Source: Haloactinomyces albus
Lineage (GTDB): Bacteria; Actinomycetota; Actinomycetes; Mycobacteriales; Pseudonocardiaceae
Assembly (NCBI RefSeq): GCF_031458135.1
Contig: NZ_JAVDXW010000001.1
Span: 2,232,001-2,296,000, forward strand
Direction: 5' to 3'
DNA length: 64,000 bases
This document shows positions 17,802-26,369 of this stretch, piece after piece (within the stretch, counting starts at the first letter, position 1; each line of letters opens with the position of its first letter). Below the pieces are notes generated by a model, which saw only the letters and a program-made list of their open reading frames with translations, had not been told where the DNA came from and did not search any database. The position numbers were made by a program, and so were the translations under genes.

Positions 17802-19181
17802 CTAGATCTCGCGGGACTCGCGGAACCGGAGCACTTCCTCCGAAAAGTCGCGTGCCTCCGAGTTCGTCCGGTGCTTGCCCGCTTCCACCTGCAACGGATA
17901 CAGCCTGTCCGGTACCCGGGCGGATTTGACGTTGGCGCCGAACTCCAGAGCCCGCCTGCCGACCTTGATGCCCTCCTGGACGTCACCGGCACGAATGTGG
18001 TTGGTGGCCTGCAGGCTCAACCCGAATACGTGCGTGCGCTGCATCTCGGCACCGTAGGCCTGGTTGCACTTGATCGTTTCCGCCACGGCCATCGGGGCGT
18101 AGCGCTCCGGGTGGAATTCCGCGAGGGCGTCGTGGGCCGAGCCCGCCATGCCGTGCAGGTCGTTCTCATCGAAAAACCGCACCCATTCCGGAGCCTCGGA
18201 CATATCCGCCCGGGCGAATTCGTCCTTGGTCCGGCCGAGCATTTTCTGGACCTGGTCGGGCCTGTCGAGCATCCCGTATGCCCATCCCTCGTTGGCGCAC
18301 ATGACCGCCACCGTCAGGGCCGACCCCGAGTCCTGGGCCGCGATCTGACCGAGCTGGAACAGCTTCAGCGCCTCGTTGGGCTGGTGATAATGCAGATACA
18401 CCCGTCCCATCCGGTACAGCACGCTGGCGGCCAGGCTGTCGTCGTCGGCCTGCTTGGCAAAGTCCAGCGCCTTTCCGAAATGGCCACGCGCGGGGTCCAT
18501 CAGACCGGTATCGAAGGAAGTCCACCCGGCGAGGCTGTGCATATCGGCCAGCGAAACGAACAGCTTCTGCCGGACCTGATCGCTGGCGTCGGCGCCCAGT
18601 AATTGCTGTGCCCAGGAAAGCTGTGCGATCACCGCGTCCCGGCACGTGCCTCCGCCATAGCGGTAATCGAGGTCACGCAATGCCTTGGTCGCGGCCTGTA
18701 TCTGCTGCACGTCGGCCATGCCGATGCGCGAGGGCGCGGGTGTCTGCACACTGCTGGGCAACCAACCGCCTTCCTCCGCTCCGAAGACGGACGCTCCCAT
18801 AGCGACCGCCGCAGCATGGGACAGAAACTTCCGACGCTTCACCGTCTCGTCCTCCTCAGCCTGGGAGTCGCTCGGGGAATCCGCGACTCTCACTGCCGTC
18901 GCCCCGTCATAGGCGAGGCCCATGTACCCCCTCGGTACGCCGAGCCCGTCGGCGATGCGGGCCAACACGTCATAAGCCATGACCTGGCGGCCCTTGAGGA
19001 TCTCCGAGACCTCGGACTGCGACTGACCCGTTGCCGCCGCGATCTGGCGCTGGGAAACACCGTTGCGACGCAGCAGCTTGTAAATGTCGCTGATGTTTCT
19101 GCTGGCCAGCGCGTCACGCATTTCCCGACCGTTCCAGATGTCGGGTGTAACGAGCGAGCCGCTCGAACCGATGGTGTTCAT
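17802..19181 (-). CDS. HTH regulator with helical-repeat (TPR-like) C-terminus
   Basis: The 459-residue product has an N-terminal XRE-type helix-turn-helix (VSQRQIAAATGQSQSEVSEI, residues about 45-80). A motif VKRRKFLSHAAAVAMGASVF at about 120-140 resembles a twin-arginine signal, and a TPR-like helical domain follows to the end (LFQLGQIAAQ, VGRRALEFG). Many actinobacterial developmental or antibiotic regulators (NsdA type) have this layout. ATG at 19181 is preceded by AAAGGGG; the longer frame start lacks similarity. It lies upstream of, and likely is co-transcribed with, the phosphotransferase. Confidence 0.85.
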   Translation of the reverse strand: MNTIGSSGSLVTPDIWNGREMRDALASRNISDIYKLLRRNGVSQRQIAAATGQSQSEVSEILKGRQVMAYDVLARIADGLGVPRGYMGLAYDGATAVRVADSPSDSQAEEDETVKRRKFLSHAAAVAMGASVFGAEEGGWLPSSVQTPAPSRIGMADVQQIQAATKALRDLDYRYGGGTCRDAVIAQLSWAQQLLGADASDQVRQKLFVSLADMHSLAGWTSFDTGLMDPARGHFGKALDFAKQADDDSLAASVLYRMGRVYLHYHQPNEALKLFQLGQIAAQDSGSALTVAVMCANEGWAYGMLDRPDQVQKMLGRTKDEFARADMSEAPEWVRFFDENDLHGMAGSAHDALAEFHPERYAPMAVAETIKCNQAYGAEMQRTHVFGLSLQATNHIRAGDVQEGIKVGRRALEFGANVKSARVPDRLYPLQVEAGKHRTNSEARDFSEEVLRFRESREI

Positions 19182-19506
19182 AAGGACCCCTTTACGCTTT
19201 TCGGGCGTCGATCGCAGAGTAAAACCCCGTCCGCAAGCCGGTGAAGCACCTATCAGCAGAGGTGATCGGCGGGGCATAACTCCACCGACCGCTCGTCGGC
19301 ACGGTTTGTCCGGTCGTCGCGTTCTCTCTAGCCAGACCGGGAGCACGGATTCCAATCTAGTCATCGGCAAGCAACCGAGCACGGAGAGGAATCCGCACAG
19401 TGAACTCCTTCGAGCAGGCGTACGGCGAGACCGACGCGAAAACCGGATTCCACCCGGTTCCTCGCACGGTCGAGCTCTCGACCGTTCCCGCCCGGAGGCG
19501 CCGCTG

Positions 19507-19683
19507 GTGGCGGATCAACCGCCGAGACGTGCGGACCACGTACCGGCTCTCCTCGCCGTGCTGCTCAACCGGGACAGGGTGGTTCTCGCCGGGCCGCCCG
19601 GTAAAGCCGTGGTGCCGCCGGATCGCACAGCCGACCGGTTTGTTTCGGCGCCACGGCACGCCGATGATCAGGCGAGAAAGTGA
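19507..19683 (+). CDS. Small protein of 58 residues, function unknown
   Basis: GTG at 19507 is preceded by GGAGG (19494-19498) at 8-base spacing. The product contains LLAVLLNRDRVVLAGPPGKA, which reads like a folded protein rather than a shadow frame, and third codon positions are G/C-rich. It ends 13 bases before the next small gene. I do not recognise the family. An overlapping GTG frame from 19400 runs through both genes and is less convincing because its middle is Arg/Trp/Cys/Ser-rich. Confidence 0.4.
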   Translation: MADQPPRRADHVPALLAVLLNRDRVVLAGPPGKAVVPPDRTADRFVSAPRHADDQARK

Positions 19684-19696
19684 CGGTAACGCAAAG

Positions 19697-20035
19697 ATGG
19701 ACGAGATATTGGGGCAGGTGCTGCGCAGCGCGGTATGGGAGCGGCTCGATGTTCTGACCGAGCTCGCGGATCGCGCGGACGCCCCGTCCCTCCTCTCCGT
19801 AGCGCGCTCCGAGCTGCCTCGGCTCACCGATGGATGGCGAGCGCTGCTGACCGCTCACGAGCCCGACGACCGGGGCCACTGCCCGGAGTGCTCGACACGC
19901 TGGCGCCAGCAGAAAGCACCGTGTTCGGTGTGGCGTTCGGCCTACGAGCATCTGGTGGCCGGTGGCCTCGCCCCCCGTCCCGCACGACACCTGCGCCCGG
20001 CGCATGCGCTGCGCCCGGCGACGCCGGTGTCGTAA
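19697..20035 (+). CDS. Small Cys-containing protein of 112 residues
   Basis: The product starts MDEILGQVLRSAVWERLDVL and contains GHCPECSTRWRQQKAPCSVW, a C-x2-C...C arrangement that may bind zinc, followed by SAYEHLVAGGL. Proteins with this short Cys module occur in Pseudonocardiales next to XRE/DUF397-type genes, but I know no function. The frame is open upstream to 19400, so a longer form is possible; ATG at 19697 has only a weak ribosome-binding site. It is followed by two hairpins. Confidence 0.6.
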   Translation: MDEILGQVLRSAVWERLDVLTELADRADAPSLLSVARSELPRLTDGWRALLTAHEPDDRGHCPECSTRWRQQKAPCSVWRSAYEHLVAGGLAPRPARHLRPAHALRPATPVS

Positions 20036-20352
20036 AGCGGCGGCCTCGGTTCCGGACCGCACATCCCCGACCCGGAATCAGACCGAGGAACCGCCCGGTG
20101 ACCGGCGATCGGCATGCCGTGACCCCCGACCGCGGCAAGGCCCATCGCCGGTCACCCCCGACCGGTGATCCGCCGGAGATACGTTCGACCGGCAAGCCCG
20201 GAACAATTCCACAGTGAGCGTTCTCGACGGGATGGCTCTGCTTTCCGCTGCCGTCGCGGTGTGGCCGTCGTGACCGCGATCTCCAGACTTCCGCGGGCCG
20301 GTGCTGACGTTACTCCCCTCCCCCGACCGGTATCGGCCTGCGGATTCCACCT

Positions 20353-20437
20353 CTCCGATGTCCGTTTTCCCCGAGCCGAGTGGACATCGGAGGTTGGACG
20401 GCCCCGAGTGCCCGTTTCCCCGGGCGGGCACTCGGGG
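20353..20437. terminator. Two tandem hairpins between convergent genes
   Basis: First hairpin CTCCGATGTCC (20353-20363) / GGACATCGGAG (20382-20392). Second hairpin CCCCGAGTGCCCG (20403-20415) / CGGGCACTCGGGG (20425-20437). They lie in the 466-bp gap 20036-20501 between a small rightward gene and the large leftward gene. Nothing else was seen in that gap. Confidence 0.7.
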
Positions 20438-20501
20438 TCCTTGTACCGGCGTTGTGCGTTTCCCGCACGAAATCGCACAACGCAGCAGGCCGCACGAGCC
20501 A

Positions 20502-23500
20502 CTACTTTCGGCGGAGACGAGCACGGGCGGCGAATTCCTCGTCCAGTCGCATCCCGCCGATTCGATCCCCGCCGATTTGCTCCGCTGAGGAGCAGAGACG
20601 AGTGTACTGGGCGGGAACCATCATCCACGGTTGCCTGCGTCCCAGCAGCGGGGAATACACCGGCACGAACCCCTGATCGATGAGTGAGACGGCGAAGTCG
20701 ACCGCGACGTGCCCACGCTGATCGAGCGTCCCCGTGCCCTGCCAGGGCAGCAACCCCGAACCACCGAGGTAGGTGAAACCGCACTTGCCCGGGGCCGCCG
20801 CGTTGACCGTGAGCCGAACACGGTCGGGAAACAGGTCGTCATAACCGAGTGCCTCGTCGGTGCGCAACGTGGCCAGATAGCGAATCACGTTGTGCCAAGC
20901 TCGGCGTAGCACCGCCGTCCTCGCCTGCCGGACCTCGAGCGAGACACCACCGTCGGTGAGGTTGTAGATATCGGCGTAGACCAGGCGCGACCACGCGAGT
21001 CGATCCACGGTGCCGGGTGCGGGAACGGGCACCGAGTACACCATGGACATCAATATCTCCCGGAACATGCCGAGTGATCGCGCGAGCAACGCGGCGTTCG
21101 GACCGCTCACTGCGCACGCGAATTCGGTAACGGCGTCCAGGGTGCGCAGTGGTTTGTCGGTGATGTCGAAATGACGCAGCGCGGTGTTGAGCAGGTGGCG
21201 ATGCCGCATGAACAGCGCCGTGCGCTCCCTCTCCAGGCCCGCACCTCGCCGTTGCCCGGCCACCGCGTCGATCTCGGTGATCGACGTGCATCCGTCCATA
21301 CCGGCGAGTTCCAGATACTGGCGAAGTTTTCCGCAGTAGGCACCGGTGGCCGAAGCCGGTCGAGGCCGGAAGTGGCGTCCGTCGGTGAGGATGTTGAAGT
21401 GCAACCCCGGTGGGTACACCCACCGCACCGCGCTCTGGAGTTCCCGGAGCCGGACCAGCGCGCCGAGCTCGGCGAGGTCCGGCAGCGGGCCGAAGGCCTT
21501 CAGCCGGCTGAGGGACTGTTTGATGGGGAAACCGAGCAGCACCACCTCGATCGGGCTGCCTCGCTCCAGAAACGGGGCAGCATCACGGTGCATGTCCGTC
21601 ACCCGGTAATTCGACCGGGATCCCTTCAGGAACTGCTTGCGCGTGAACAGGTGGTGCAGTTGTCGCACCGTACGGTCTCGTTCTTCGACGTCGGCCGGAA
21701 TCCCGGATTCGGCCGGTGACTCGGAACCGGACGTGAATTTCGTGCGCGCCCGCCGTGCCGCGCGCTCGGCCGAGCGATCGGTGTCGGCCACCAGAGCATC
21801 CACGATGGCCAGCGATTCGTCCGCCGTCAGGTGAACCGCCCACCGCTGGGCCGAGCGATTGCTGCGAAGGGCGGGAACCTGTACCTCTTCCAAGGAGTGC
21901 GCATGGGACAGCGTGGCCGTGCGGTGTTCCGAGGCCGCCGTCCCGGCACGTGGCCGGGGCGAGGTTTCGAAGGTGGCGATCACCGGCGCTGCGTCGGCGG
22001 CCGACTGATCCGACCTGCGCGCGGTCGCCATCCCGGGGATCTCCACCGCGACGGCCAGCGCTCCGGAAAATTCCTCGGTCATCGCGAGGCGGTGGGCGGG
22101 TCTGTCGTCGAACACGGCGACGAGGTCGATGTCGTCGAGTGTGCGGAGCAGCTGCGCCTTCAGTTCCGAGCTCGACCGGGAATGGTCGTCGGGCATGCAC
22201 AGCAGCTCGGCATCCGGTACACCGGCCGTGTCCAGCACCTCCCGGGTGTATCCGCGAACATGCCCGCGACGACCGGTGCAGAAAACGACCCGGCCACCGG
22301 CATCGTGCACATCCCACACGAACCGTGCGAGGCCCGCGTTGACGGTGTCGGTCCGCAACTGCTCCCCCGGCTGTGCGAAAGCCCGGAAGAACTCGGTGTG
22401 GACCCGTCGCCAGTTCACCGCCGGGTACTTCGCGGCCAGTCCGCTGATCTCGACGAAGTTGCACCAGGCCGAACGCACATAGGCCGGGAGCACGGACAGC
22501 GATGTCGGCTGTGCCAATTCCTCGATCCCGTTCGGCGCGCCCGCACGAGGACCGGAGACCGCCCGTGCGGCATCGAGAGTGCGCTGCAGCGGGACGATCC
22601 CGCACAGGTCCAGGTCGATGACCACGGTGGGCTTCGGCCGCTGCGGTTCCCAGCGGCGGAGACGGGTGCGTTCCTGCACGGTGTGCAGTACCCGTTTGAG
22701 GATCTCGTCCTGCTCGGTGGGCACGGTGTGGACGAAACACTGCAGGGGATGCTCGCCGGAGAGCACGTCGGCGGTGTGTGCCTCCAGATGCCGCAGTTCC
22801 TCGGCGATCACCCGGTTGACGCCCGCACGCACTGCGGCTTCCGAGTAGTCCCCGCCCGGGGTCCTGCCTGCCGGGGTGCTGCCTGCCGGGGTGCTGCCTG
22901 CCGAAAGACTCCCGTCCGGGGAACTGCGGAATCCGGCACTGAGCGTGTCGAGTGTGTCGGCGAGCGCCCGAACACCCTCCCGCACCTCGGCGGCACCGAG
23001 TCGGCCCGCCTGGCGTACTCGCGCGTGTTCCGTGACCACGATCCTGCCGGTGGCCTGCAGTTCCGGCGAGAGTTCGAATCCGATGCCGTGCCCGTGCAGC
23101 GCGAGCAACCCGATGTGATGGTTGTCCAGGGCGAGCCGGAACGCGCGCAGCGGTGGCCGGATGAAGTGTTCGAGGAAGTAGGCGAGTTCGTCCTCCCGAT
23201 GCTCGAACCGGTTTCGCAGAACCTGGTGCAGCAGGCCCCGCGCCAGGCCGGGAACCGGATTGATCAGGTCGGGCAAGCCGACCGCGATCGTGCCGCCGGG
23301 ATAGCCCGGATGTGGCGGGGCAGGTGGGGAATGCGTGCGGGATTCCGGCGGTGTCGCGGGCGCGAATCGCGTCGCGCAATGCATGCGCAGGAGGGAATCG
23401 GTCTCCACGGCAGCGGCGAAACGCGACCACTCGTCGGACGGCACCCGCCACGTCCCGCCGTGCGTTTCCGTGCCGGTACCCACCACTCCGGTGTCCATCA

Positions 23501-23861
23501 CCCCGGTACTCGTCACCTCGATGGCTGCCGTGCCGGGTAATCGCCCCTGCAGTGAGCGGGCAAGGTGATCCAGCCAGCCCTGATCGTAGCTACGCCGTGT
23601 TCGCCGTAGCCGGATCAGCATCCGGTACAGGTCCGACCAGGTGGGTTCGGAGCCGAGTGGTATCCCGGTTCCGGTGCCGTCCCCGGAGAGGAACACCCGA
23701 CCGGAGTGACGTATCAGCCGCAACCCGTAGTCACCATTGCGCAGGAGTGCGTTGCCCACATCGAGTCCGAGGGGATTCGTCCCGGCAGGCACCACCGGCG
23801 AGCCGGATCGGAAACCGTTGTATCTGCTGCTGCGCACGGAGGAGTTTTCGTACTTGCCCAC
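20502..23861 (-). CDS. Multidomain protein: HAD-like phosphatase plus isocyanide-synthase (PvcA/Dit1) family domain
   Basis: The 1119-residue product has at least three parts. (1) About 1-400: unassigned; residues near 230-260 (IRPPLRAFRLALDNHHIGLL, ALHGHGIGFEL) weakly recall IucA/IucC siderophore synthetases. (2) About 410-620: HAD-like, with VVIDLDLCGIV (motif I), VVFCTGRRGH (II), SELKAQ (Lys, III) and VAVFDDRPAH (IV). (3) About 730-1119: pyoverdine/dityrosine family, with VVLLGFPIKQS, FGPLPDLAELGALVRL, YPPGLHFNILTDGRHF and a C-terminal FPDRVRLTVNAA...GKCGF...LPWQGTG. PvcA/IsnA enzymes convert an amino-acid amine to an isonitrile. GTG at 23861 is tentative; the frame is open to 24179. No isonitrile tailoring oxygenase is adjacent. 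Confidence 0.75.
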   Translation of the reverse strand: MGKYENSSVRSSRYNGFRSGSPVVPAGTNPLGLDVGNALLRNGDYGLRLIRHSGRVFLSGDGTGTGIPLGSEPTWSDLYRMLIRLRRTRRSYDQGWLDHLARSLQGRLPGTAAIEVTSTGVMDTGVVGTGTETHGGTWRVPSDEWSRFAAAVETDSLLRMHCATRFAPATPPESRTHSPPAPPHPGYPGGTIAVGLPDLINPVPGLARGLLHQVLRNRFEHREDELAYFLEHFIRPPLRAFRLALDNHHIGLLALHGHGIGFELSPELQATGRIVVTEHARVRQAGRLGAAEVREGVRALADTLDTLSAGFRSSPDGSLSAGSTPAGSTPAGRTPGGDYSEAAVRAGVNRVIAEELRHLEAHTADVLSGEHPLQCFVHTVPTEQDEILKRVLHTVQERTRLRRWEPQRPKPTVVIDLDLCGIVPLQRTLDAARAVSGPRAGAPNGIEELAQPTSLSVLPAYVRSAWCNFVEISGLAAKYPAVNWRRVHTEFFRAFAQPGEQLRTDTVNAGLARFVWDVHDAGGRVVFCTGRRGHVRGYTREVLDTAGVPDAELLCMPDDHSRSSSELKAQLLRTLDDIDLVAVFDDRPAHRLAMTEEFSGALAVAVEIPGMATARRSDQSAADAAPVIATFETSPRPRAGTAASEHRTATLSHAHSLEEVQVPALRSNRSAQRWAVHLTADESLAIVDALVADTDRSAERAARRARTKFTSGSESPAESGIPADVEERDRTVRQLHHLFTRKQFLKGSRSNYRVTDMHRDAAPFLERGSPIEVVLLGFPIKQSLSRLKAFGPLPDLAELGALVRLRELQSAVRWVYPPGLHFNILTDGRHFRPRPASATGAYCGKLRQYLELAGMDGCTSITEIDAVAGQRRGAGLERERTALFMRHRHLLNTALRHFDITDKPLRTLDAVTEFACAVSGPNAALLARSLGMFREILMSMVYSVPVPAPGTVDRLAWSRLVYADIYNLTDGGVSLEVRQARTAVLRRAWHNVIRYLATLRTDEALGYDDLFPDRVRLTVNAAAPGKCGFTYLGGSGLLPWQGTGTLDQRGHVAVDFAVSLIDQGFVPVYSPLLGRRQPWMMVPAQYTRLCSSAEQIGGDRIGGMRLDEEFAARARLRRK
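22858..22902. repeat. 15-bp in-frame tandem repeat (AGSTP)
   Basis: Three near-perfect copies of GGGGTGCTGCCTGCC (22858-22872, 22873-22887, 22888-22902; the first has one difference) encode Ala-Gly-Ser/Arg-Thr-Pro repeats between the first part and the HAD part of the large protein. Confidence 0.88.
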
Positions 23862-24590
23862 GTCCGGTTCACGGCGCAGGCCCAGCTCCGTGCATGGTTC
23901 GATGGGATGTGACCTCAATGCTGCGGTGCCGCCGAGTCGAGACGGGTCATCCTGCGACGGCGAAGCGTGGACGGACTCCTCACCGATGCCTCGCGTGGTC
24001 CGGGCGAAGCGAGCTCCACATCCGACCGGGCACGAGAACCGGCCACACGGCCTGCGGGAGGACGAGCCGCGATACCCGGAGTCGGTGCCCACAAGGGAAG
24101 CACAACATGGAAAGGGCCGGAAAAACGAGAGTCGACACGGAGGTGACTCACAATGACGTCGAAAACCCGGATCACGCACACCTTGATCACGCTAGATAGC
24201 TACCATGCGCGCGGGCAATGTGACAGTACGCATGTGATGCGATGATCATCTCACCCGAGCGAGAAAGATCTTTCTCGACCAGGTGACCCGCTGCCGTGGC
24301 GGCACTCCGCGCTCGCGCGGGGAGCCCGCTCGAACGAACAACCCGACCGGCTGACACACGCTCGGCCGCTCCAGGCAGCACGCTTTCGGTATTCGGGCGA
24401 AACTGGAGAGAACGCGGCATGCTTGACGGTCCACGAGCTTTCGGGCTCACGGTCCGGCGGTACACGAGCCCGAACTTGCGCGAAAACACCGGTTCGTGAG
24501 CGTCCGACTCGCCCCGCCAAGCACGTCCCCAGTGATACAGCACGGTCGTGGTCCTTCACGATGGACCTCGGACACGATCAAGGAGTCACC
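23862..24590. other. 729-bp divergent gap upstream of the large protein and the TetR gene
   Basis: Contains the promoters of the leftward large gene and the rightward TetR gene, and an 18-bp perfect palindrome at 24260-24277. The large gene's frame stays open to 24179, so its true start may lie within this gap. No other gene is supported. Confidence 0.5.
24260..24277. promoter_or_regulatory. 18-bp perfect palindrome
   Basis: CGAGAAAGATCTTTCTCG is fully self-complementary without a spacer. It lies about 315 bp upstream of the TetR gene and 400 bp from the start of the large leftward gene. A regulator binding site is the likeliest reading, TetR being the nearest candidate. Confidence 0.5.
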
Positions 24591-25238
24591 TTGCCCACCG
24601 AAGTAGCCCCCCTGCGACGCAAGCCTGTTCAGCAGCGCAGTGCCCAGCGCGTCGAGAAGATGCTGGAGGCCTGTGGCCGGCTCATCGACGAGGTGGGCTA
24701 CGACGGATTAACGACAACGCTCATCGCCGAACGAGCAGGCGTCGCGGTCGGCTCGCTGTATCAGTTCTTCCCGGACAAGCGGGCCGTCGTGCAAGAGCTG
24801 ACGTTGCGCAATCTGGACCGGTTCGTGCAGAGCGTGTCCGACCGGTTCGAGCGGTCCGAGCTCGTGCACTGGTGGGACGCGGTCGACACGGTCTTCGACG
24901 TGTACATGACGATGCATCGCGAGGTTCCCGCCTTCAGCCGCCTGCACTTCGGCGATGTGGTCGATCTGCGGCTGCTCGACGACAGCAAGGACAACAACGC
25001 GGTCATCGCCGACAAGCTCATCGAACTGATCGCCGAGCAGTTCGGGATGAGCTCCGCAGAACTGAGTCTTCCCCTGTCGGTGGCGGTCGAAGCCGCCGAC
25101 GCGGTACTGCATCTGGCGTTTCGGCGCGACCCTGCCGGCGATCCCGCGCTGGTGGCCGAGGCGCGCGAGCTGGTGCGGGGGTACTTGTCGAGCCGGATCC
25201 CCGAAGGTCATCCGAAGGACTTGCCCGCGCCCCGGTAG
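24591..25238 (+). CDS. TetR/AcrR-family transcriptional regulator
   Basis: The 215-residue product begins LPTEVAPLRRKPVQQRSAQR and has the TetR helix-turn-helix TTTLIAERAGVAVGSLYQFF at about residues 40-60, followed by a helical ligand-binding domain with the pattern typical of Pseudonocardiales regulators (LTLRNLDRFV). TTG at 24591 with AAGGAG just upstream is chosen; ATG at 24561 is the alternative. The ligand and target are unknown. The palindrome at 24260 may be its operator. Confidence 0.88.
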   Translation: MPTEVAPLRRKPVQQRSAQRVEKMLEACGRLIDEVGYDGLTTTLIAERAGVAVGSLYQFFPDKRAVVQELTLRNLDRFVQSVSDRFERSELVHWWDAVDTVFDVYMTMHREVPAFSRLHFGDVVDLRLLDDSKDNNAVIADKLIELIAEQFGMSSAELSLPLSVAVEAADAVLHLAFRRDPAGDPALVAEARELVRGYLSSRIPEGHPKDLPAPR

Positions 25239-25445
25239 CAAGCCTTCTCGGCCACGTCGATGCTGGTGGGGATGCCCCGAGAGGCAATCGATCTCGACAT
25301 CCACGCCATGCGCAGCGGCGATGCCCTCGAGTGGCGCGGTGGACGTCTCTCGCATCCGTTCGCGGGCCGTGTCCGAGAACGTGCGCACGGTGGCTTCGAA
25401 GGTCGCGGTTTCCGGGATGACGGTCGAGGAACTCGCCGGCCACGG
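25230..25445 (-). pseudogene. Remnant of an M20-family amidohydrolase/peptidase
   Basis: Read leftward, the segment TVIPETATFEATVRTFS followed by RERMRETSTAPLEGIAAAHG and VDVEIDCLSGHP is the dimerisation-domain part of M20/HipO-type amidohydrolases. There is no start, no metal site and no remaining catalytic domain, and the continuation of the match shifts frame near 25250 (GIPTSIDVAEKA). It is therefore a decayed fragment. It abuts an unrelated rightward coding remnant. Confidence 0.6.
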
Positions 25446-25464
25446 CGAATCGACGTCGGCGCCG

Positions 25465-25632
25465 GTTTCGACTCGTTTACCACTGGACAGGCGACTGAAC
25501 GAACTCGTCGGGCGTGGGGTGAACGCGGTCCGCCCCCGCAGCCTGTGGGCCGGGGCCGACATCGACCCCGGCCTCATGAGCGGCCGCGAGATGTGCGATC
25601 GGTTCGCAGCGGCCCTGCGGAAAACCGCCTAA
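25465..25632 (+). pseudogene. 3' remnant of an unidentified rightward gene
   Basis: The frame ending at TAA 25630-25632 encodes RRLNELVGRGVNAVRPRSLW and GADIDPGLMSGREMCDRFAA, with G/C at almost every third codon position, so it looks like the C-terminus of a real protein. No start or upstream body is present because the sequence before about 25445 carries the oppositely oriented peptidase fragment. The parent family is not recognised. Confidence 0.35.
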
Positions 25633-26309
25633 GCGGTACCCGGCTGATCTTGCTGCCGAACCTGCGCCTGCACGGCGTCGGCGATCGGGGTATCCCCGTT
25701 GACCAGTTCCAGGGCACGGTGTGCCGTATTCGGCTCGTCCAGGAGTGCGACGAGCACGGCGGCGACGTCGGCACGCGTCACCTCCGCTCGGCCGACCGAA
25801 TCACCGAGCGTGATCCTGCCGGTGGCGGGATCGTCGGTCAGCCGTCCCGGACGCAGGATCGTCCAATCGAGGTCGCGCGCCCGCAGGTCCTCTTCGGCGG
25901 CTCGCTTGGCATCGAGGTAGGCACCGAACACCTCGCCGACATCCGGTGGATTCGGCTGCGCGGTCCCCATCGAGCCGACCTGCAGAAACCTGCGCACCCC
26001 CGCGCGTTCGCACGCCTGAGCCAGCAGGACCGAACCCGCACGGTCCACTGTGTCCTTGCGTGAAACACCGCTGCCGGGACCTGCGCCTGCGGCGAAGACG
26101 GCCGCATCCGCTCCCGGCAGGTAGCCCGCGAGCGCATCGGCGTCGAGGTCTTCCAGGTCGGCCACCACCGGCGCGACACCATCGGAGTTCAGGTCCTCGG
26201 CCTGCTCGGGGTCGCGAATCAATCCGGCCACCGAATCACCCCGGCGCGCCAGCAACCGCCCGAACTCGCGTGCGATCTTGCCGTGCGCGCCCGCCACCAC
26301 TACTCGCAT
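25629..26309 (-). CDS. NAD(P)-binding protein, atypical SDR (NmrA/YwnB-like)
   Basis: The 226-residue product opens with the Rossmann motif MRVVVAGAHGKIAREFGRLL (G-x-x-G-x-x-A/G type), then ADAAVFAAGAGPGSG and the SDR-like YLDAKRAAEEDLRARDLDWT, where Tyr and Lys occupy YxxxK-like positions. LRPGRL, typical of NAD(P)H-binding epimerase-like proteins, follows. Such proteins reduce flavins or quinones or act as redox sensors; the role is unknown. Its end overlaps the stop of the rightward remnant. Confidence 0.87.
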   Translation of the reverse strand: MRVVVAGAHGKIAREFGRLLARRGDSVAGLIRDPEQAEDLNSDGVAPVVADLEDLDADALAGYLPGADAAVFAAGAGPGSGVSRKDTVDRAGSVLLAQACERAGVRRFLQVGSMGTAQPNPPDVGEVFGAYLDAKRAAEEDLRARDLDWTILRPGRLTDDPATGRITLGDSVGRAEVTRADVAAVLVALLDEPNTAHRALELVNGDTPIADAVQAQVRQQDQPGTA

Positions 26310-26369
26310 ATGGCCAGCGTATAAGGAGGTCTTTCCGGACGCCGTGTCGGTGGCGGTCAGCGACGGCTG

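Noticed and set aside
19400-20035. One 211-residue protein starting at GTG 19400
   Set aside because: The central part (19450-19690) has shadow-like Arg/Trp/Cys/Ser content and conflicts with the better-supported 58-residue frame with its GGAGG site; kept only as an alternative start.
20502-24179. Full-length frame start at 24179 for the large protein
   Set aside because: The first ~100 residues are Ser/Arg/Cys/Pro-rich without family likeness and no ribosome-binding site is present. GTG 23861 is preferred, though a start between the two remains possible.
24187-24543. Leftward frame of 118 codons upstream of the TetR gene
   Set aside because: No family motif, no ribosome-binding site, and it spans the palindrome and the promoter region of the TetR gene.
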